Shown: positions 1 to 48,709, numbered from the stretch's first letter. The stretch: 64,000 nt of DNA from Chrysomallon squamiferum (GCA_012295275.1 CM022679.1:2086116-2150115), one strand, 5' to 3'. Notes: a model not told the origin generated them from the sequence alone. Program-made: numbers and translations.

Positions 1-467
1 GAATGGACGTGCTTATGGCTAGTGTATGTTAACATTTGTGTATATATGTTTATATTTATATTATGTGTGTGTATGCATATATGTATAGCTGTGCATGTGT
101 TCATGTATGTGTTTGCAAGTGTATGTGTGTTTATGTTTTTTTATTACTACAGCAATTATCATCGTCATAATCGTTATTATAATAATCATCATCTTAGTCA
201 TCAGTTTCATTTTCTCAATAATTTCCTTCCTCAGTATTATTACTGATCAACTCTTTGTCAGTATATGTAACAGTCCTATCAAATGTCTACATCATCTACA
301 TTATAAATAATAACAACAGTCATAACATTCTGAATAATATACATAACTTGTAATCTAGTATGGTGATAAAATGCTCAGAAACATAACTAAAAACATATTT
401 GTTTTTAAATTCACCTTTTTTCCAAAATACAGAAATGTTAAAAAATTAATAAATAATAATAATAATA

Positions 468-502
<35 letters not shown>

Positions 503-580
503 TTAAACAAATTATTATTTTTTTTTAAATAAATAAATAAAATAAACAAGCCAGTAAAAGTGAGTAGTTAAAAAACTCAC
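1..580. other. RGS intron 11 sequence at the left edge
   Basis: AT-rich sequence downstream of the last visible RGS exon, presumed intron. It contains a TG-rich stretch near 20-130 and a (TAA)n run at about 456-500. No further RGS exon was found here. Confidence 0.6.
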
Positions 581-35616
<35,036 letters not shown>

Positions 35617-35747
35617 TCTTGTCGAATACAATATGAAGCATTACTGAAGACTTCTTTTAAAAAAAAGAATAACTTTATCCTGTTTGTATCCCTTTTGTCC
35701 TGACATTGCGGAAGCCTTTGGCTGTATGCTTGTGCCGCTTACAGCAC

Positions 35748-35755
35748 TGACGTAA
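35748..35755 (-). promoter_or_regulatory. CRE-like site upstream of the RGS start
   Basis: TGACGTAA lies about 130 bp upstream of the RGS ATG (minus strand), in a locally GC-richer stretch (about 35690-35850). A second near-match, ATGACGCAA, lies at about 35836-35844. Such sites bind CREB/ATF factors; function here is inferred from position only. Confidence 0.35.
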
Positions 35756-36017
35756 ATGCGATTGTCTGGACAACTAATTTATACTACACTCTGTGATGTA
35801 AAGGTCGCCTGCTGGTCTCCATTATACAAATCCCGATGACGCAAACAGATACATAATCCTTTTCCAATCTTAAATATGTTTTCACTTATTAACCCATCAC
35901 TTCATTTATTATTCCGCATGTTTAGTGCAGGTGTAGCCAATATAGTGGCATTTGTAACACGTAGAATATTTGACTCAAAGAAAACATTAAACTTTTGTTT
36001 TTACGATTTTTCTTTTC

Positions 36018-36020
36018 AAA

Positions 36021-36065
<45 letters not shown>

Positions 36066-36096
36066 TTATTATTATTAGTAGTAGTAGTAGTAGTAC

Positions 36097-36141
<45 letters not shown>

Positions 36142-36142
36142 T
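36018..36142. repeat. (TTA)n microsatellite
   Basis: Two TTA arrays flank a short (AGT)n stretch, in the RGS-ALYREF spacer. Confidence 0.95.
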
Positions 36143-36605
36143 TTTCATTTATTTATTTATGAAAGTCAGAATAAAAGTGTTTTTAAAGAATGTCTATTGA
36201 CCAAATTTATTATTTATGAAACATATATATATATTTGACTCAAAGAAAACATAATATATATATATATATATGTGCCTATCTGTGCGCATGCTTGAATGCA
36301 TATGTCTAACTGTAATGTAACATACTTTTATTTCTTGAAATCAGGTTAATCTGGATATTAAATTAATAATAAACCTTAACAAATACCGAATGAATAGAAT
36401 TTATTTCATTTTATATTTAGCATCAACAATTCAAATTTATAAAATATCTATGACTTCCAAATACAATTATGCAATCCACTAATAAACGACATACAATATT
36501 TCTGAAAGATTAAATACTGGACTGGACTATGTAGATAATAATTAATACTTTTACTCCGAAATAATTAAAATAGAGTGAAATAATGATTTATCTTGCCTGT
36601 GTGGA

Positions 36606-36609
<4 letters not shown>

Positions 36610-36696
<87 letters not shown>
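36610..36696. repeat. (GA)n microsatellite
   Basis: About 42 uninterrupted GA units. Confidence 0.97.
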
Positions 36697-36698
<2 letters not shown>

Positions 36699-36756
36699 GC
36701 TGCTACAGCTACTACAACTACTACTATTACCATTGCTACTACTGCTAGCACCGGTT

Positions 36757-37068
36757 AAAAATCCATTATCCGAAATTCCGAAATCACAAACTTTTTTCAG
36801 GTAGCTGAAATAGTGATGTCTTATAGTTTTCGGATTCTTTTGCATGCACTAATTTTATTATGTGCCTAAAATTAATTTTAAAAACAAAAAACAAAAAAAC
36901 AACTAAAAATCAAAATGGCTATGTGTATAAGCCATATATGAAATAGAAATGGAATTCGTGTTTAGACATAGACCCTACACTTAGGTTATCTCCTTATATT
37001 CCAAATGGAATAATATTGACCCTTGATTTCACGGATATCGGTTTTCCGAATTTCGGAAAATCCATAGC
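36757..37068. mobile_element. Candidate MITE with inverted termini
   Basis: The left end reads ATCCATTATCCGAAATTCCG, and the right end read on the opposite strand gives ATGGATTTTCCGAAATTCGG, imperfect inverted copies about 310 bp apart. The TCCGAAATTC theme resembles ends of pogo/Tigger-type elements (remembered, not searched). No transposase is present. Confidence 0.35.
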
Positions 37069-37739
37069 ATATCTGGAAAAAAACATCACAAAATTTGAAT
37101 TTGCCGCCTTTTCCCACTTGAATCTTACCTCTAAGTATTATTTAGTTATTCAGAGTCCCATCATACGATCACAACAACCCTCTCTTAATCCACTTTCCAT
37201 CAAAGAAAGGGTAAATTTCAGAGTTGAACCCATAATTATCCTATCCTATCAAAATTCACCCAACCTAGCCTACATTACGTTTGTCTTTACATATACTGAA
37301 AAACATTTGTTTACCTTGGTTTATGTTTCTTTTATGTATTGTTTTTATATTATTATATTATTTTATGATAAAGCTGTTATCTGTATTAAAGTTTAATGTT
37401 TCGGTAAATTTTAGGATTAATGGTTAGTGCCCGCGGATTCCAGGCTGTTAGATGTATTATACTTGAAATTTACATATGACAGTTATAAATTAAATATAAT
37501 ATAATATTTGAAAGTTAACAATCATCATTATAAGTAGGATGTATTATAACTGAAATTACATATAATGATTATAAATTCAATATTCTAAACAGAATACTTT
37601 ATATTCAATATCCCAAACAGAATACGTTATATTCAGTATTCTAAATATAATACGCATGTTCAATATTCTAAACATCAACACCCTGTACTCAGTATTCTAA
37701 AAAGAATACATTCTATTTAATATCTTACACATTATACAC

Positions 37740-37776
<37 letters not shown>

Positions 37777-38873
37777 TTATTTACGACACTGTAGTTATTT
37801 TACTAGCGTACACTAATTTATTCACTGTACGACGCATTGGTGTCATCATGAGAAATGATTGGGGCATCAAGCGGGCAATACGATTGGACACAGAGCAAAG
37901 CAATCGTCTGATCATGCACACATTTCATCATAAACCAATATATCTTTCCTGCCCCTTCCCCTAATAATTTCTGAATGCAAAATTATACGCAGAATTCTGT
38001 ATCAGTTATACAGTATCCCTTTGGTAGTACCCTTTAGACAATAATATTTATATCATATCCTGTACGATTTAATTATCCGGCTTATTTTTATTTATTTATT
38101 GTTTTATTTTATTAATATAATATTTTTTTTTGGGGGGGGGGGGCTATTCAAATCTATCCTTTGCTTTTATCATCATGTTGGCTGGTAGAAAGAAGGAAAA
38201 CAAAATAAAATTCATGAGAGTAAAGAATACACTGGTTTAATGAACAAATCCTGTTATTATTCAGCAATCCCTAAAGTATTCTTTTATGACGATTATTTTT
38301 ATGGAAACTGCGGAGAAATGTACATTAGCGGTTAATTAGAAAGAATGGATGAACAACATCAATGAATATTTCTGTGTTAACAGTGTAATTTGACAAATAG
38401 GCGGAAAGCCTGAACGACAGACAGACAGAAAGATAAACATAAGATATAGAGAGAGACTGATAGACAAACATACAGACATCAAAAAGACAGACAAGCAGAT
38501 AAACAGAGATAAATAGATGGATAGACAGACGGACAGACATAGATAAATCGCAAAAATGAGATGGTCTGATAAAGTTTGAATGGAAGAGACAGGTATGTCT
38601 TTATTATTAGGTAACATTGGTCTCTTAATAAAACAAAACACAAATACAATAAAATATTTTGTCCGGTTATTTCGCATTGGATATTTCTTTTTGATAATTT
38701 ATATGAAAGTGTCTGACAATAGAAAACATAAAAAAAGTAAAGAAAATATTTTCTTATTATATTTTCGCCACTTTTATGCTTTTTCATGACTTCTAAGTGA
38801 CATGAGTTGTCTCCCATCATAACAAAATTTATCTGTAATGAAACGGTAATGAATTTGAAGACGTAGAACTTTT

Positions 38874-38932
<59 letters not shown>
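38874..38932. repeat. (GA)n microsatellite
   Basis: Pure GA run in the RGS-ALYREF spacer. Confidence 0.97.
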
Positions 38933-38935
<3 letters not shown>

Positions 38936-40676
38936 ATACCATATCAGTCATCACTAAAACAGAACACCTTTATTATGCGTTCAATTCAAAGCCAAAATTG
39001 GATTAAACATAAATATATCTTTGATAATATATACAAATAAATCAGTTTACATATTTTGTATATTTCCAATTTATTATTTTGAAACACCAATGTATACTAC
39101 TAATAAAAATAACATGTTCACGGGAATATATGGATGCTACAATTGTTCACGTCTTTCGAGACATCACTTTGTAAATACGTTTAAAACACGATCATGTTGA
39201 AGTCATGGATGCTGCAACTTTACAGTAAATAAATAAATAAATAAAAATAAAATAAATATTAAAAATACATATATTTTAAAAAATCTAACAACAAGATATA
39301 ATTAATATTTATATTTATATACGTTTACGGTAATTTATAATAATGCAATTGCAAGTGATTTTGAAATATTTATCCATCTGTATTTAATATTTATTTATTT
39401 ATTATTTATTTAGGACTATGGAAATAATCTAAGTTGATAATAAAAAAAAAAAAAAAAAAAGAAACAAATTTCCCAATCTACTAATGTTCCTGTTGCCTTT
39501 TACAAAACGTTTGTTGTTTTTTCTATTTGTATATTTTTTCGTTTTTAAAATAGTATTCAAGTAAAGTTTACACTGTTATTTGATAAAAATAAATAATTAA
39601 AACTGTGTATAAAATATTAATTCTGTTATTTTGTAAGTAAAGATTCGAAAGAAAATGTTTATAATAAATTCAGCCATCCACAAGTGAAGTTCCTCATCTG
39701 AACCAAATTTAACATTCTGAAGGTTTCTATGACAGTTACATAACCCTGAAAGATGAAATAACGCTTGAAAGATGAAATCGAAGGAAAGCATTTTAGAACA
39801 CATTTGAATATATCGCATTTAGAATTCATTTACAAAAATAAAAAATAAAAATAAAGAGGTTTTAAAATACATAATAACTTTCGAACACAAGGTACACGTA
39901 TTTGTAGCTTACTCGATAACAAATGAGACTGTTTATTAGATTTGTTATGACAACCTACTAACAGTAATTAAAACCCCTTGTTTGTTTAATTATCCATTCT
40001 TCCCCTAATAAGATTCTTAGAATTAATTACATTGATATAAGATTAATTTGTAACAAGTATTGTGTTATTATACTATTTACAATAATAATAAAAATTCCAA
40101 CAACAGAAACAGTGGTGATAGTGATGGTATAGTGATAATAAATAAATAAATAAATAAATAAATTTAAATATTAGAGAGGAAAATAAAAGAATGGCTTTCA
40201 AATTTAAAATGATCACATCGTAGCTGTTTTTATTTCAAAATGAACATTAATGAAAATGATTGTTCAATACCGCGTTTGGTGCAAAAGAAAAATTAAAAAA
40301 AAATGGATATAAAAATAAAATGTAATCAAAATACACATACTGTCACAAAAGCAAAAAGCTATTACTACTACTACTAATAATAATAATAATAATAATCAAG
40401 AAAAAAAAAGCAAACAGACAAAAAACAAACAAAAAAACCATAAAAAATAAACAGCCCCGTTGAGAAATTAACTGATTAAAAAAAAAAAAAAAAAAAAATC
40501 TTCTAAGAATAAAATTATTAACTTTTGGTATGTTTATATTATAGATAATAATTATGATCTTATGCTGAAAAACAAAACACAACACTACATACTAATTAAT
40601 GTATTTTAAAATTTTAAAATTAGACCAATCAATGATATAATCATGCTTGCGTTTAAGTGTTTAAGTGTACCTCGGT

Positions 40677-40682
40677 CACGTG
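40677..40682 (+). promoter_or_regulatory. Palindromic E-box upstream of ALYREF
   Basis: CACGTG sits in the context GGTCACGTGATC about 145 bp upstream of the ALYREF start codon, at the edge of a GC-richer promoter-like stretch. This is the type of E-box bound by USF, MYC/MAX and MITF/TFE proteins. Use as a regulatory site is inferred. Confidence 0.4.
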
Positions 40683-40824
40683 ATCGATTCAGAATTGACT
40701 GGCTCCTCGAGATACGTTACAAATATAATTCGAATAACAGAAGCGGCACATCGTGAAGAAAATCTCTCCACTACAGCCATTTTCTTCAGTGCACGCGTCG
40801 AAATTTTCAGTAACATTTTTCATC

Positions 40825-43800
40825 ATGGGAGACAAAATTGATATGAGTTTAGATGATATCATCAAGCAAAATAAAGTAAAAACGGGACGAGGAGGCAGAG
40901 GTGGACAGAGAGGAAGCGGAGGAGGAGGAGGAAGAGGCCGCACAGGTCGCGGCCAATATAGAGGTGGAGGACGCCGTGGTAGAGGCGGGAGTGGCGTCTT
41001 TCGAGGCGGCATACAAAGAAGAAATCGTCCAGCAGCGCAGTTTCAAAGGGTATTACACCGATGAGCATTTCATCGACAACCACACTTTTCTCATTAACCA
41101 CTACTATGTCCTGGTTATAATGTATCAATACCATTTTGTATGGTGTTCACTGGCGCATGGGCTGGCTGCCTTGTCAGTAATCTTTTAAAAAAAAATTAAA
41201 AAAATTGATAAAACCAGTTTTACTAAAAAAAAAAAAGTAGATGTAGGTAAATTGCTATAAATATAGTTGTATATATAACGCCCTCTTGGGTATTTTTGAT
41301 TTCTGTTCTTTATTGTGATTTGCATTCCATCTTGTTGAGAAAACCCCGCCAGGTTTAATGTCGAGTCAAAGGAGTTTAGAAAATGAACAAACTTGAAAAT
41401 GTACAACAAAAGAACTAACAATTCTTCATCTTATCAAGACAGTAAAACAGTAAAAATGGATAGTTTTCATAAATAAAATCTGAACACTGCAATCTTCAAG
41501 GATTGAAAGAAGAATTAGAAGTTAAAAAGGACAATGCATTTTTGTAAATAATTTTGGCAGATATCAACCAGATTGGTTATGGATCAATTCAGAAGGACAA
41601 AACAATGTTACTTAAACAAAAGATTTCCAAAAATGGACAAGCAGAATTTAATCAGCATAAGAAAGAAAAAAGGACCAGAACTTTACACTTACGTGAAGAA
41701 ATGACTAAAGCAATATCAATACAAGAAGATTGTGTGAGACTTGTATATGAAGATGCAACCAGAACATTACCATTATAAATTACCCATCACATTCTAAAAA
41801 CTGACATGGAACATAACATTATTAACAGATGCAGAATTTCTGCAAAAACAATAAATGCCCCAAGACTTTAATCCTGGACTTCTCAAAATTGTATAAGCAG
41901 TTTTTAAAATAAAAATTTTAATTACTTTTTTTTTTTACAATAATACCAGTTCCAATCCTCATTAGTTTGAAATGTAATAACCAAAATTTGTTATGGATAG
42001 ATGTTTTTTAAAAGCCCAGCACCAACAGTGATTCACATTATGTTTGGAAGTTTCTTAATGCTGACAAGATGCAAGCTCAAGTTGTCCACAGATGTTTAGT
42101 TCTCTGATGGATCCATGTGAGACTCATGTGGTGCCAGATTTTTAAATAGTGTAGACATCTCTTTCCAGGAGTGGGGAAACTCTGTGGTAAGAGGGGCTCC
42201 GTAAAATATTTATGTACATGTTTTTTTTTCTTTTTAATTTTTCAGGTTAAGCAGCTTTGGGAGCACATTTTAAACATTTGTTAAGACATTAATATATATT
42301 AATTATTTAATTTCTTGTAAATTTCTATTTGTTCCTTCAATTTTTATAAAATCATTTTTAAATGAAAAGACTGATTCAATCTGATGGAAATTTATACATT
42401 GCTTAGACATGCTTTGTTTCACAGTTATAATTCGTAAAGAAAAATAGAAGGGAAAAATCATAAAGCATTTTGTTTCCACTTACTAAATGTTAAAACACAA
42501 ATTAATAGTTCATACACTGAAGAAATTTTACTCAATTTATACTTCTATTAGAAAACCTTGAAAGACAATATTAAATCCTACCTTGATTTTGTTCATTAAA
42601 AATATTGATAATTAAAGTAAAAATGTTGACAATCTTCAGGTCAGATTGTCGTGTTAATAAATATTAACATTTTTATTCTAATATTAATGTTGAAATAAAG
42701 ACGCAGTAAATTGTTAAAAATATTAATTAATTTTTTTTTTAATCTGTTATATTGGTTAAGTGCTGTGTAATAATACATATTAATGAAACTAATTTTTTAC
42801 TTTATCTGAATCATGGAATTTGTTAGAACGTGAGATTGTTCTGACAGTATTGAGATTTTTTTCCTGTTCATTAAATATAAATGATTGAGGTGAAATCAAG
42901 TTACAGTTGCTTGTTGAACAAATTTCATTTTGAACATTTCTGAATAGCAATATTAATAATATAACTTTAAAATTAAAAAAAAAAATCTAAATGAAAATTT
43001 CTCTACATGTCAATAAATTTGTAAGTTTTATACATGCTGATATGACACTTTTAATGATTGCATATAACATTGCGAAAATCTGTTAAATTAATTTAAAAAG
43101 TAATATTTTCTTTCTGAAAAATTTGTGTAAAAATTACTGGACTTCAAACTAAACTACAAGACCTTTTACTGCTGTGAAACATCACACCTCCAGTGAATTG
43201 TTATAATTACACCTTTTTCATTGTTTTTTTATTTTGTCCTTTTATTATTATAATATCAGTACTTTATTATACTTTTTTAAATTAAATGTAAATCAGTAGT
43301 CTGTGTCTAGAACTGTTGTTTCTTTTAACTCTGAATTACTGTAAGATTACTACTATTGGTGTGGAATTTTGAAACAATTTTTTTCAGCAATCATTTACAG
43401 TAGAAGATTCGGCTGTTTTTATTTGCTTTGATTTAAGACAGGTTTTCTTCTATTTAACACAGCTTCTTCAGTTTTGTACATGAGATTTGTCACTACCACA
43501 ACAGTGTTAGCAGTTTAATTAATATATTGTTTTTGTGTTTTCAGTTAAAGGAAGTTCCAGATGTGTGGCAACATGACATGTATGAAGGTGGGACAGGCGG
43601 AGCGGTGAGAAACTTTGGTGGGAGACTGGGTGGAGCAACAGGATCTGGATTCACATCTGGCAAACTGTTAGTTTCAAATCTCGACTTCGGAGTCAATGAC
43701 TCAGATATTCAGGTATGTTAGTTGTTCTTTTATAATACAGAAGCTATTTTAAAAACATTTTCCACAAGATAACAAGCATTGTTAACTGTAGTTAATACTT

Positions 43801-45721
43801 TTTTCTTTTGTCCTTACATAATACAGTGATTGTTTTTGTACCATTTGTGATTTTAACGAAATTAACAGTTGGAATACATTTTACAGTTTTGATTATTTTA
43901 TTTTCTACTTCCTTGTCCTTCAAGATCAACATTTGATAATTAAGTATAAATCATTAATGGATCCATTATGTCAGTGTTCATGATCTAGTTACTTGTTTTG
44001 CATTAGGCCTTTATTAATTAAAACTTATATACCCACTCAAAACTGCCTTTGTTAAAAACTGTAATAAGTTAATATTTTATCACTCATCTGCTGGTGATTG
44101 TAACAACAGCATGAAAGATAAACTTTCAACATTATTTTACATTATTTTTTGATTGTGTTTGTTTTAATTCTAAAATATATTACTTCTAGGAACTGTTTGC
44201 TGAGTTTGGTCCACTCAAGAAAGCCGCAGTTCACTATGATAGGTCTGGCAGGTCTCTCGGTACAGCTGAAGTTATCTATGAACGTCGAACAGACGCTGTG
44301 AAAGCACAGAAACAATACAACAATGTTCCACTTGATGGTAAGTCAAATTTAAATTGAAATTGAAAAATAAATAATTTAATAAATTTGTGAGTTAAATTAA
44401 CAAATTGCAGGGAAAAAAGAACTTGTAATAATTTGAAATAATAATGTGCATTTTAAGACTTGAGTAAACTTTGTACATAAAATGAAATATAGTTAATGTA
44501 CAGTCTTAAGATATTTTCAAAACGACATTTTACTATATAATGAGGCAACAGTACTGTTGATATAGGATCCCCATTGGTAGGCTGTTCAACCATTTCCAGG
44601 TGCTGCATATTTTGTTTTTAATTATTCTTGTTTATGATAGAAAGCATATATTATACAAAAAATAAATAAGTAAAATAAAAGGAAATGTATAACAATTTTA
44701 CACAAAAAATGTTTAATAAGATGTGATTATAGAAAAATTTAACATTTGATGTAATTTTCTTGCAGGTAGAGCAATGAGCATACAGCTGGTAGGCCAGCCT
44801 GCCTCAGACACCACAACGCAGTCACGTCCTGCATTCTCACAGAGAGGTGGCGGGTAAGTGATTGAAATTTTACCTTTTCTCAAATTTGTCACTGAAATTT
44901 TACTTTTTCTCAGATCTCAATAACTGAAATGAGGGTTCTGTTGTGATATATTATTGAAGAAAAAGTTTACAAAACTAAAATTACGATAATGTTATGACAA
45001 ACTTTACTGTGTTAGACTGAACAAAGAATCTGCAATGTGTGAAAGTGAAAAACAAATACATATGGAGGTTTGAAATGCACAAACATTATTATAGATTTAA
45101 TAACACTTGTACTTCTGTTTCATTATAACAGTAGAAAATGTTTAAAGAATTTTATTTTAAAATCAGTCAGTATTTAATCAAAATTTATAACAGCTGTCTG
45201 TGATATCTAAATTTGACAATGTTTTGTTTGTAGATTTAGTGGAGGTAACAGATTTGGGAGTGGTGGTCGGCGTGGTCGAGGAGGTAGTTCTCGAGGTGGT
45301 AACAGAGGTGCTGGTGGTGCAGGACGGAGGGGTCGAGGTGGACGTGGTGGTTCAAGAACCAAAGTTCCCACTGCTGAAGAACTGGACGCTGAGCTTGATG
45401 CATACAATGCAAAAGTAAATAAATTATTTTGATTCAGTATGATTAGTAAATACATTATTTTTATTTTTATTTTATGAGAAGAGATGAAAATAAATTTGGT
45501 TCAGTTTGATTAGTATATAGAGTGATATAACACATTTATTTGTTTATTTATTTTTTAATTGGTCTTAATTTAATTGTCAATGTTTCATTTACTCCATATG
45601 GTAGTGTACATTAAAAAAAGGTTTATGAAAGAATGTTCTAAAATTGAATATTACTTCCAGTATTATTCTATACCTTTTTTTAATTTTTTATTTTTTTTAT
45701 TTTTAGATGGATATTGATTAA
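40825..45721 (+). CDS. ALYREF: ALYREF (Aly/REF, THO complex subunit 4) mRNA export adaptor
   Basis: Nuclear RNA-binding adaptor of the TREX complex that links spliced mRNA to UAP56/DDX39B and the NXF1 export receptor. Exons 40825-41049, 43545-43712, 44190-44337, 44766-44853, 45234-45414 and 45707-45721 join without phase conflict to a 274-aa protein, near the usual family length. Order: N-terminal UAP56-binding box [15 protein letters not shown] (3-17); RGG/arginine-glycine region (about 21-61); WQHDMYE linker; RRM about 115-190 ([39 protein letters not shown]); second RGG region (about 210-250); C-terminal UAP56 box [15 protein letters not shown]. The start was chosen because [13 protein letters not shown] matches the family N-terminus; an in-frame ATG at 40753 would add 24 unconserved residues. 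The last exon carries only four codons and the stop (MDID). Intron 1 is about 2.5 kb. Confidence 0.97.
41050..43544. other. ALYREF intron 1
   Basis: Intron between the RGG exon and the [14 protein letters not shown] exon. It is mostly AT-rich unique sequence. An unexplained 74-codon open frame (41554-41778) followed by an A-rich polyadenylation-like sequence near 41900 lies inside it. Confidence 0.8.
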
Positions 45722-46740
45722 AATGGACTGGATGATCTAGATGATGATAAAGTGACTGAAGGAACATTGCTTGAAACTGTTTTTAAAAAAAAAGTGCATT
45801 CAGAAGATGGTTTATGTGGGAGGAACAAAAGACTGATCAGCTGTTGTTTGCAGAGTAGTAATTGTACATAGTCTACTGACGGAAATGATTTTATCTGTGT
45901 TTTACATGTGGATGACAGGACAGTTCATTTAACATGGACTCACTATCACTTCTGATTTTTATGACATTGTTGTTTTTATCCATCATTTCACATTTTAAAA
46001 ATATAAAAGAATATGAACAGTTTGGAGAGAGTGGATGGTTTATTTGGTAAATATTTAGTGCATATTATTCAGTTTCTATTGAGTGATTATATTGGACTGT
46101 AAAATGATACTGGCAACAAAGGAGAGAAAACAACTTCCATTTTAGTCACAATTTCATCACATACAATATTAGTTTCATTTTATGTTCAGCACAATTTTTA
46201 ATCCATTTATTTTATGTCTTCATTAAACATTGTTATGTCTGTGTCTTCATTAACTGATTTTTGAGCCACTGAATACACTGGAATGAACCAAGAGCATTTG
46301 AATTTTTTTTTTTTTTAGTAAAACTGGTCCTTATCAAAAAGATTTTGTAAAAAAAAAAAAAAAATATTCTTTCTTGCCAGAAAAGAAAATAACATTAAAA
46401 ATTTAAAAATTATTTTAAATGTAATGGAAGAAAAAATTGTTATACTAGCTGTAAATTGTTTTTGCACTGAAAATTAATATAAATGCATTTTCCTCAAAAT
46501 AAAATGCTGTATTTAAGATGTTTTATTTGGGCAGAATAGTTTCATTGGTTTTGTTTTCTGTGAAAGGGGATGCAGTATTGTCAGTTTACTGGGTGTTTGT
46601 TTTAAACTTTTTTTTTTATCCTCTGTTTACAGTTGGTTCTATTAACTTGCTGTTTTTAAGGATGTTTTTAATGAAAAGCTTGTCTACTGTGGTTTAAATA
46701 ATAAAACAAATTATGTTAATAAATCCTTTGTGTTTTCCAT
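45722..46740 (+). other. Probable ALYREF 3' UTR
   Basis: Follows the TAA at 45719-45721. AATAAA hexamers occur at 46498-46503, 46700-46705 and 46718-46723; the last is followed by a TG/T-rich stretch (CTTTGTGTTTTCC), the usual downstream element. The exact cleavage site is not certain. Confidence 0.5.
46718..46723 (+). terminator. Candidate ALYREF poly(A) signal
   Basis: Canonical AATAAA with a GT-rich element starting a few bases downstream, about 1 kb after the stop codon. Further AATAAA hexamers nearby are possible alternatives. Confidence 0.45.
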
Positions 46741-47817
46741 TTCACTTCATCTGTTTTATCCTCATGATGATCTTATTTTGACATTACTGAAGATAAATTC
46801 TTAAACAAACTGAAATGCATTAAATAAAGTTTAAAATGTTTGGATTTTGTTGTGAAATTTTACTTGTTCGTTTTCATACATGATTTGGTATCTTACGTTT
46901 TAGAAAAAATCTCTCCATTTCATTTTTCTTTTCTTTAAGAAATGATACATGCACAATCCATTATCTACATGTGCATTATGTATATATAACTGCATATAAC
47001 AAGCAATTTGATTTTAGTCTAATTTATTAAATTTTAATTTTCTTTCTTTCTGTACAAATAACTTTAATTTTTTTTTTTATAAATGGATTTATTTGCCTTG
47101 TCATTTCATTTACAAATTATTTTGCTAAACCTGTACTGATAAATTTATTACTCATTGTAGTTTTTTATATTCTTGTTTACATAAGGATCATCATTTCTAC
47201 TAGAGTTTGCTCTGTGCAGTTAAATACTGCTACTCACAGTATAATTAAAGTCATGCAGGTAATGGATTGTGGATTTATATTACATAGTTAATATTTTATT
47301 GTTTCTTGTCAAAATATTGTTGAATAAAATATTTGTTGATAATGGTTTTTTTCCCTATCGTCTTCATAAAAAAATAAAAAATTAAAATTAACAAAAACAT
47401 GAATATTTGTTGAAAGTAACACTGAAATGTTAAAAAACTTAGAAGAAGAAAAAAAATAGCATTCAATGAATGGACTCGCTTCTTATTACTGTGATTATTA
47501 AGGATATAACTGCTGAGTATTTTCAGAAATATTTTCTAAAAATTAAAAACGTAAAAAATCCAAACAATAAAAAAATAACACTATAGTCTATATTTCCCGT
47601 TTTAGGATAACCGTCAGTAATCATGAATATCGTTATTTATATAATTAGAATGTATTACTATCATTAATAAAAAAAAAAAAAAAAAAAAATGTAAGGGAAA
47701 ACATTACGTCATGGCATTATGGTACAAGAACGTCATTTGGTGTTAGTTTAACAATGTCATTAAAGAAAAGAACAATGATGACTGTTTGAAACTTTTAATA
47801 TTATTGTTAAACTCATC
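46741..47817. other. Intergenic region before paralogue A, with its promoter
   Basis: AT-rich spacer between the probable ALYREF 3' end and paralogue A. The last 120 bp hold two CRE-like elements; the remainder shows only homopolymer runs and AATAAA-like motifs. Confidence 0.55.
47704..47711 (+). promoter_or_regulatory. CRE-like site upstream of paralogue A
   Basis: TTACGTCA begins 114 bp upstream of the ATG, and a half-site AACGTCA follows at 47729-47735. Paralogue B has a perfect TGACGTCA in a comparable position, which supports a shared CREB/ATF input. Confidence 0.45.
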
Positions 47818-48319
47818 ATGAGTATGAGAATCAATACTTACTTCTTTGGAAGAGCTCCAGAAATATTTTCTTTTAATCAAAAACGAGTTTCCTTTGATGC
47901 GAGCACTGTGGTGTCTTCGGACGACGGCGAATTTGCCGCACACAGCAACATTCTTCCTCATATTAAATCGCAAGTGTTATGTGAAGATCTTAATTCCACT
48001 TCCATACCAAACAAAATGATATTCTCTCCAGGTACGTTTCTGTTTTTCTTGTGTTGGCGAGTTTGATGAAACATAATCTTACCGAGACCCGATAGTCTGC
48101 ATAATCGACTGTCCCTGTTACTTTATCATGCATTCAGTCTATGGGTATATGTGTGTAAAATGGCCTTTGTTTTGAAACGATGATCTTTCTTCAAATTACA
48201 TTTTGTACAAAATTGACACTGGACACAGAATAAAATGTAAAACATCTTTTGGTGCAAGGTACTTGTGAATTTCGCTATGTGTAAAATATATGATTTCTTT
48301 TTTTATTATTATTATTAAT

Positions 48320-48380
<61 letters not shown>

Positions 48381-48663
48381 AAAGATACACGTTTTCATTA
48401 TCGAAATTATCTATATACTAGGCATCAGAAATAACATTATCGAAAAATACTTTGAACGGTCATTTGAAGAACGTTCTTAGACTGCTACTGAAGTGACCAC
48501 TGCGATGTTTCCCACGCCACGTTTAAAATAAAATAAAATGTGTTCAAGAATCGGAGAACTGAGATTATTTTTTCTTATCCAGCTTAAATAAATAAACATA
48601 AATAAGATGTAAATACACGTTTGCCAACTAAGGAGGTCGTAAAATTCGATCGTTCAAATTCCA

Positions 48664-48709
<46 letters not shown>

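Larger units (their letters stand above)
35617..40824. other. Intergenic region between divergent RGS and ALYREF genes
   Basis: Head-to-head spacer with both promoters at its ends. The interior holds (TTA)n, two long (GA)n runs, poly-T, a GACA-rich stretch and a possible MITE at 36.76-37.07 kb. No gene is supported. Confidence 0.6.

Noticed and set aside
355-549. Frames made of Leu, Tyr, Ile, Val/Cys or His/Thr repeats, here and at many other microsatellites
   Set aside because: They translate TAA, CA, GA or TG arrays and are not genes.
37016-37396. 126-codon frame in the RGS-ALYREF spacer
   Set aside because: Starts in the inverted end of the candidate MITE and runs into AT-rich, hydrophobic, non-conserved sequence; no promoter or splice signals.
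40753-40824. In-frame upstream ATG extending ALYREF by 24 residues
   Set aside because: The extension is unlike any family N-terminus; [13 protein letters not shown] is the conserved start.
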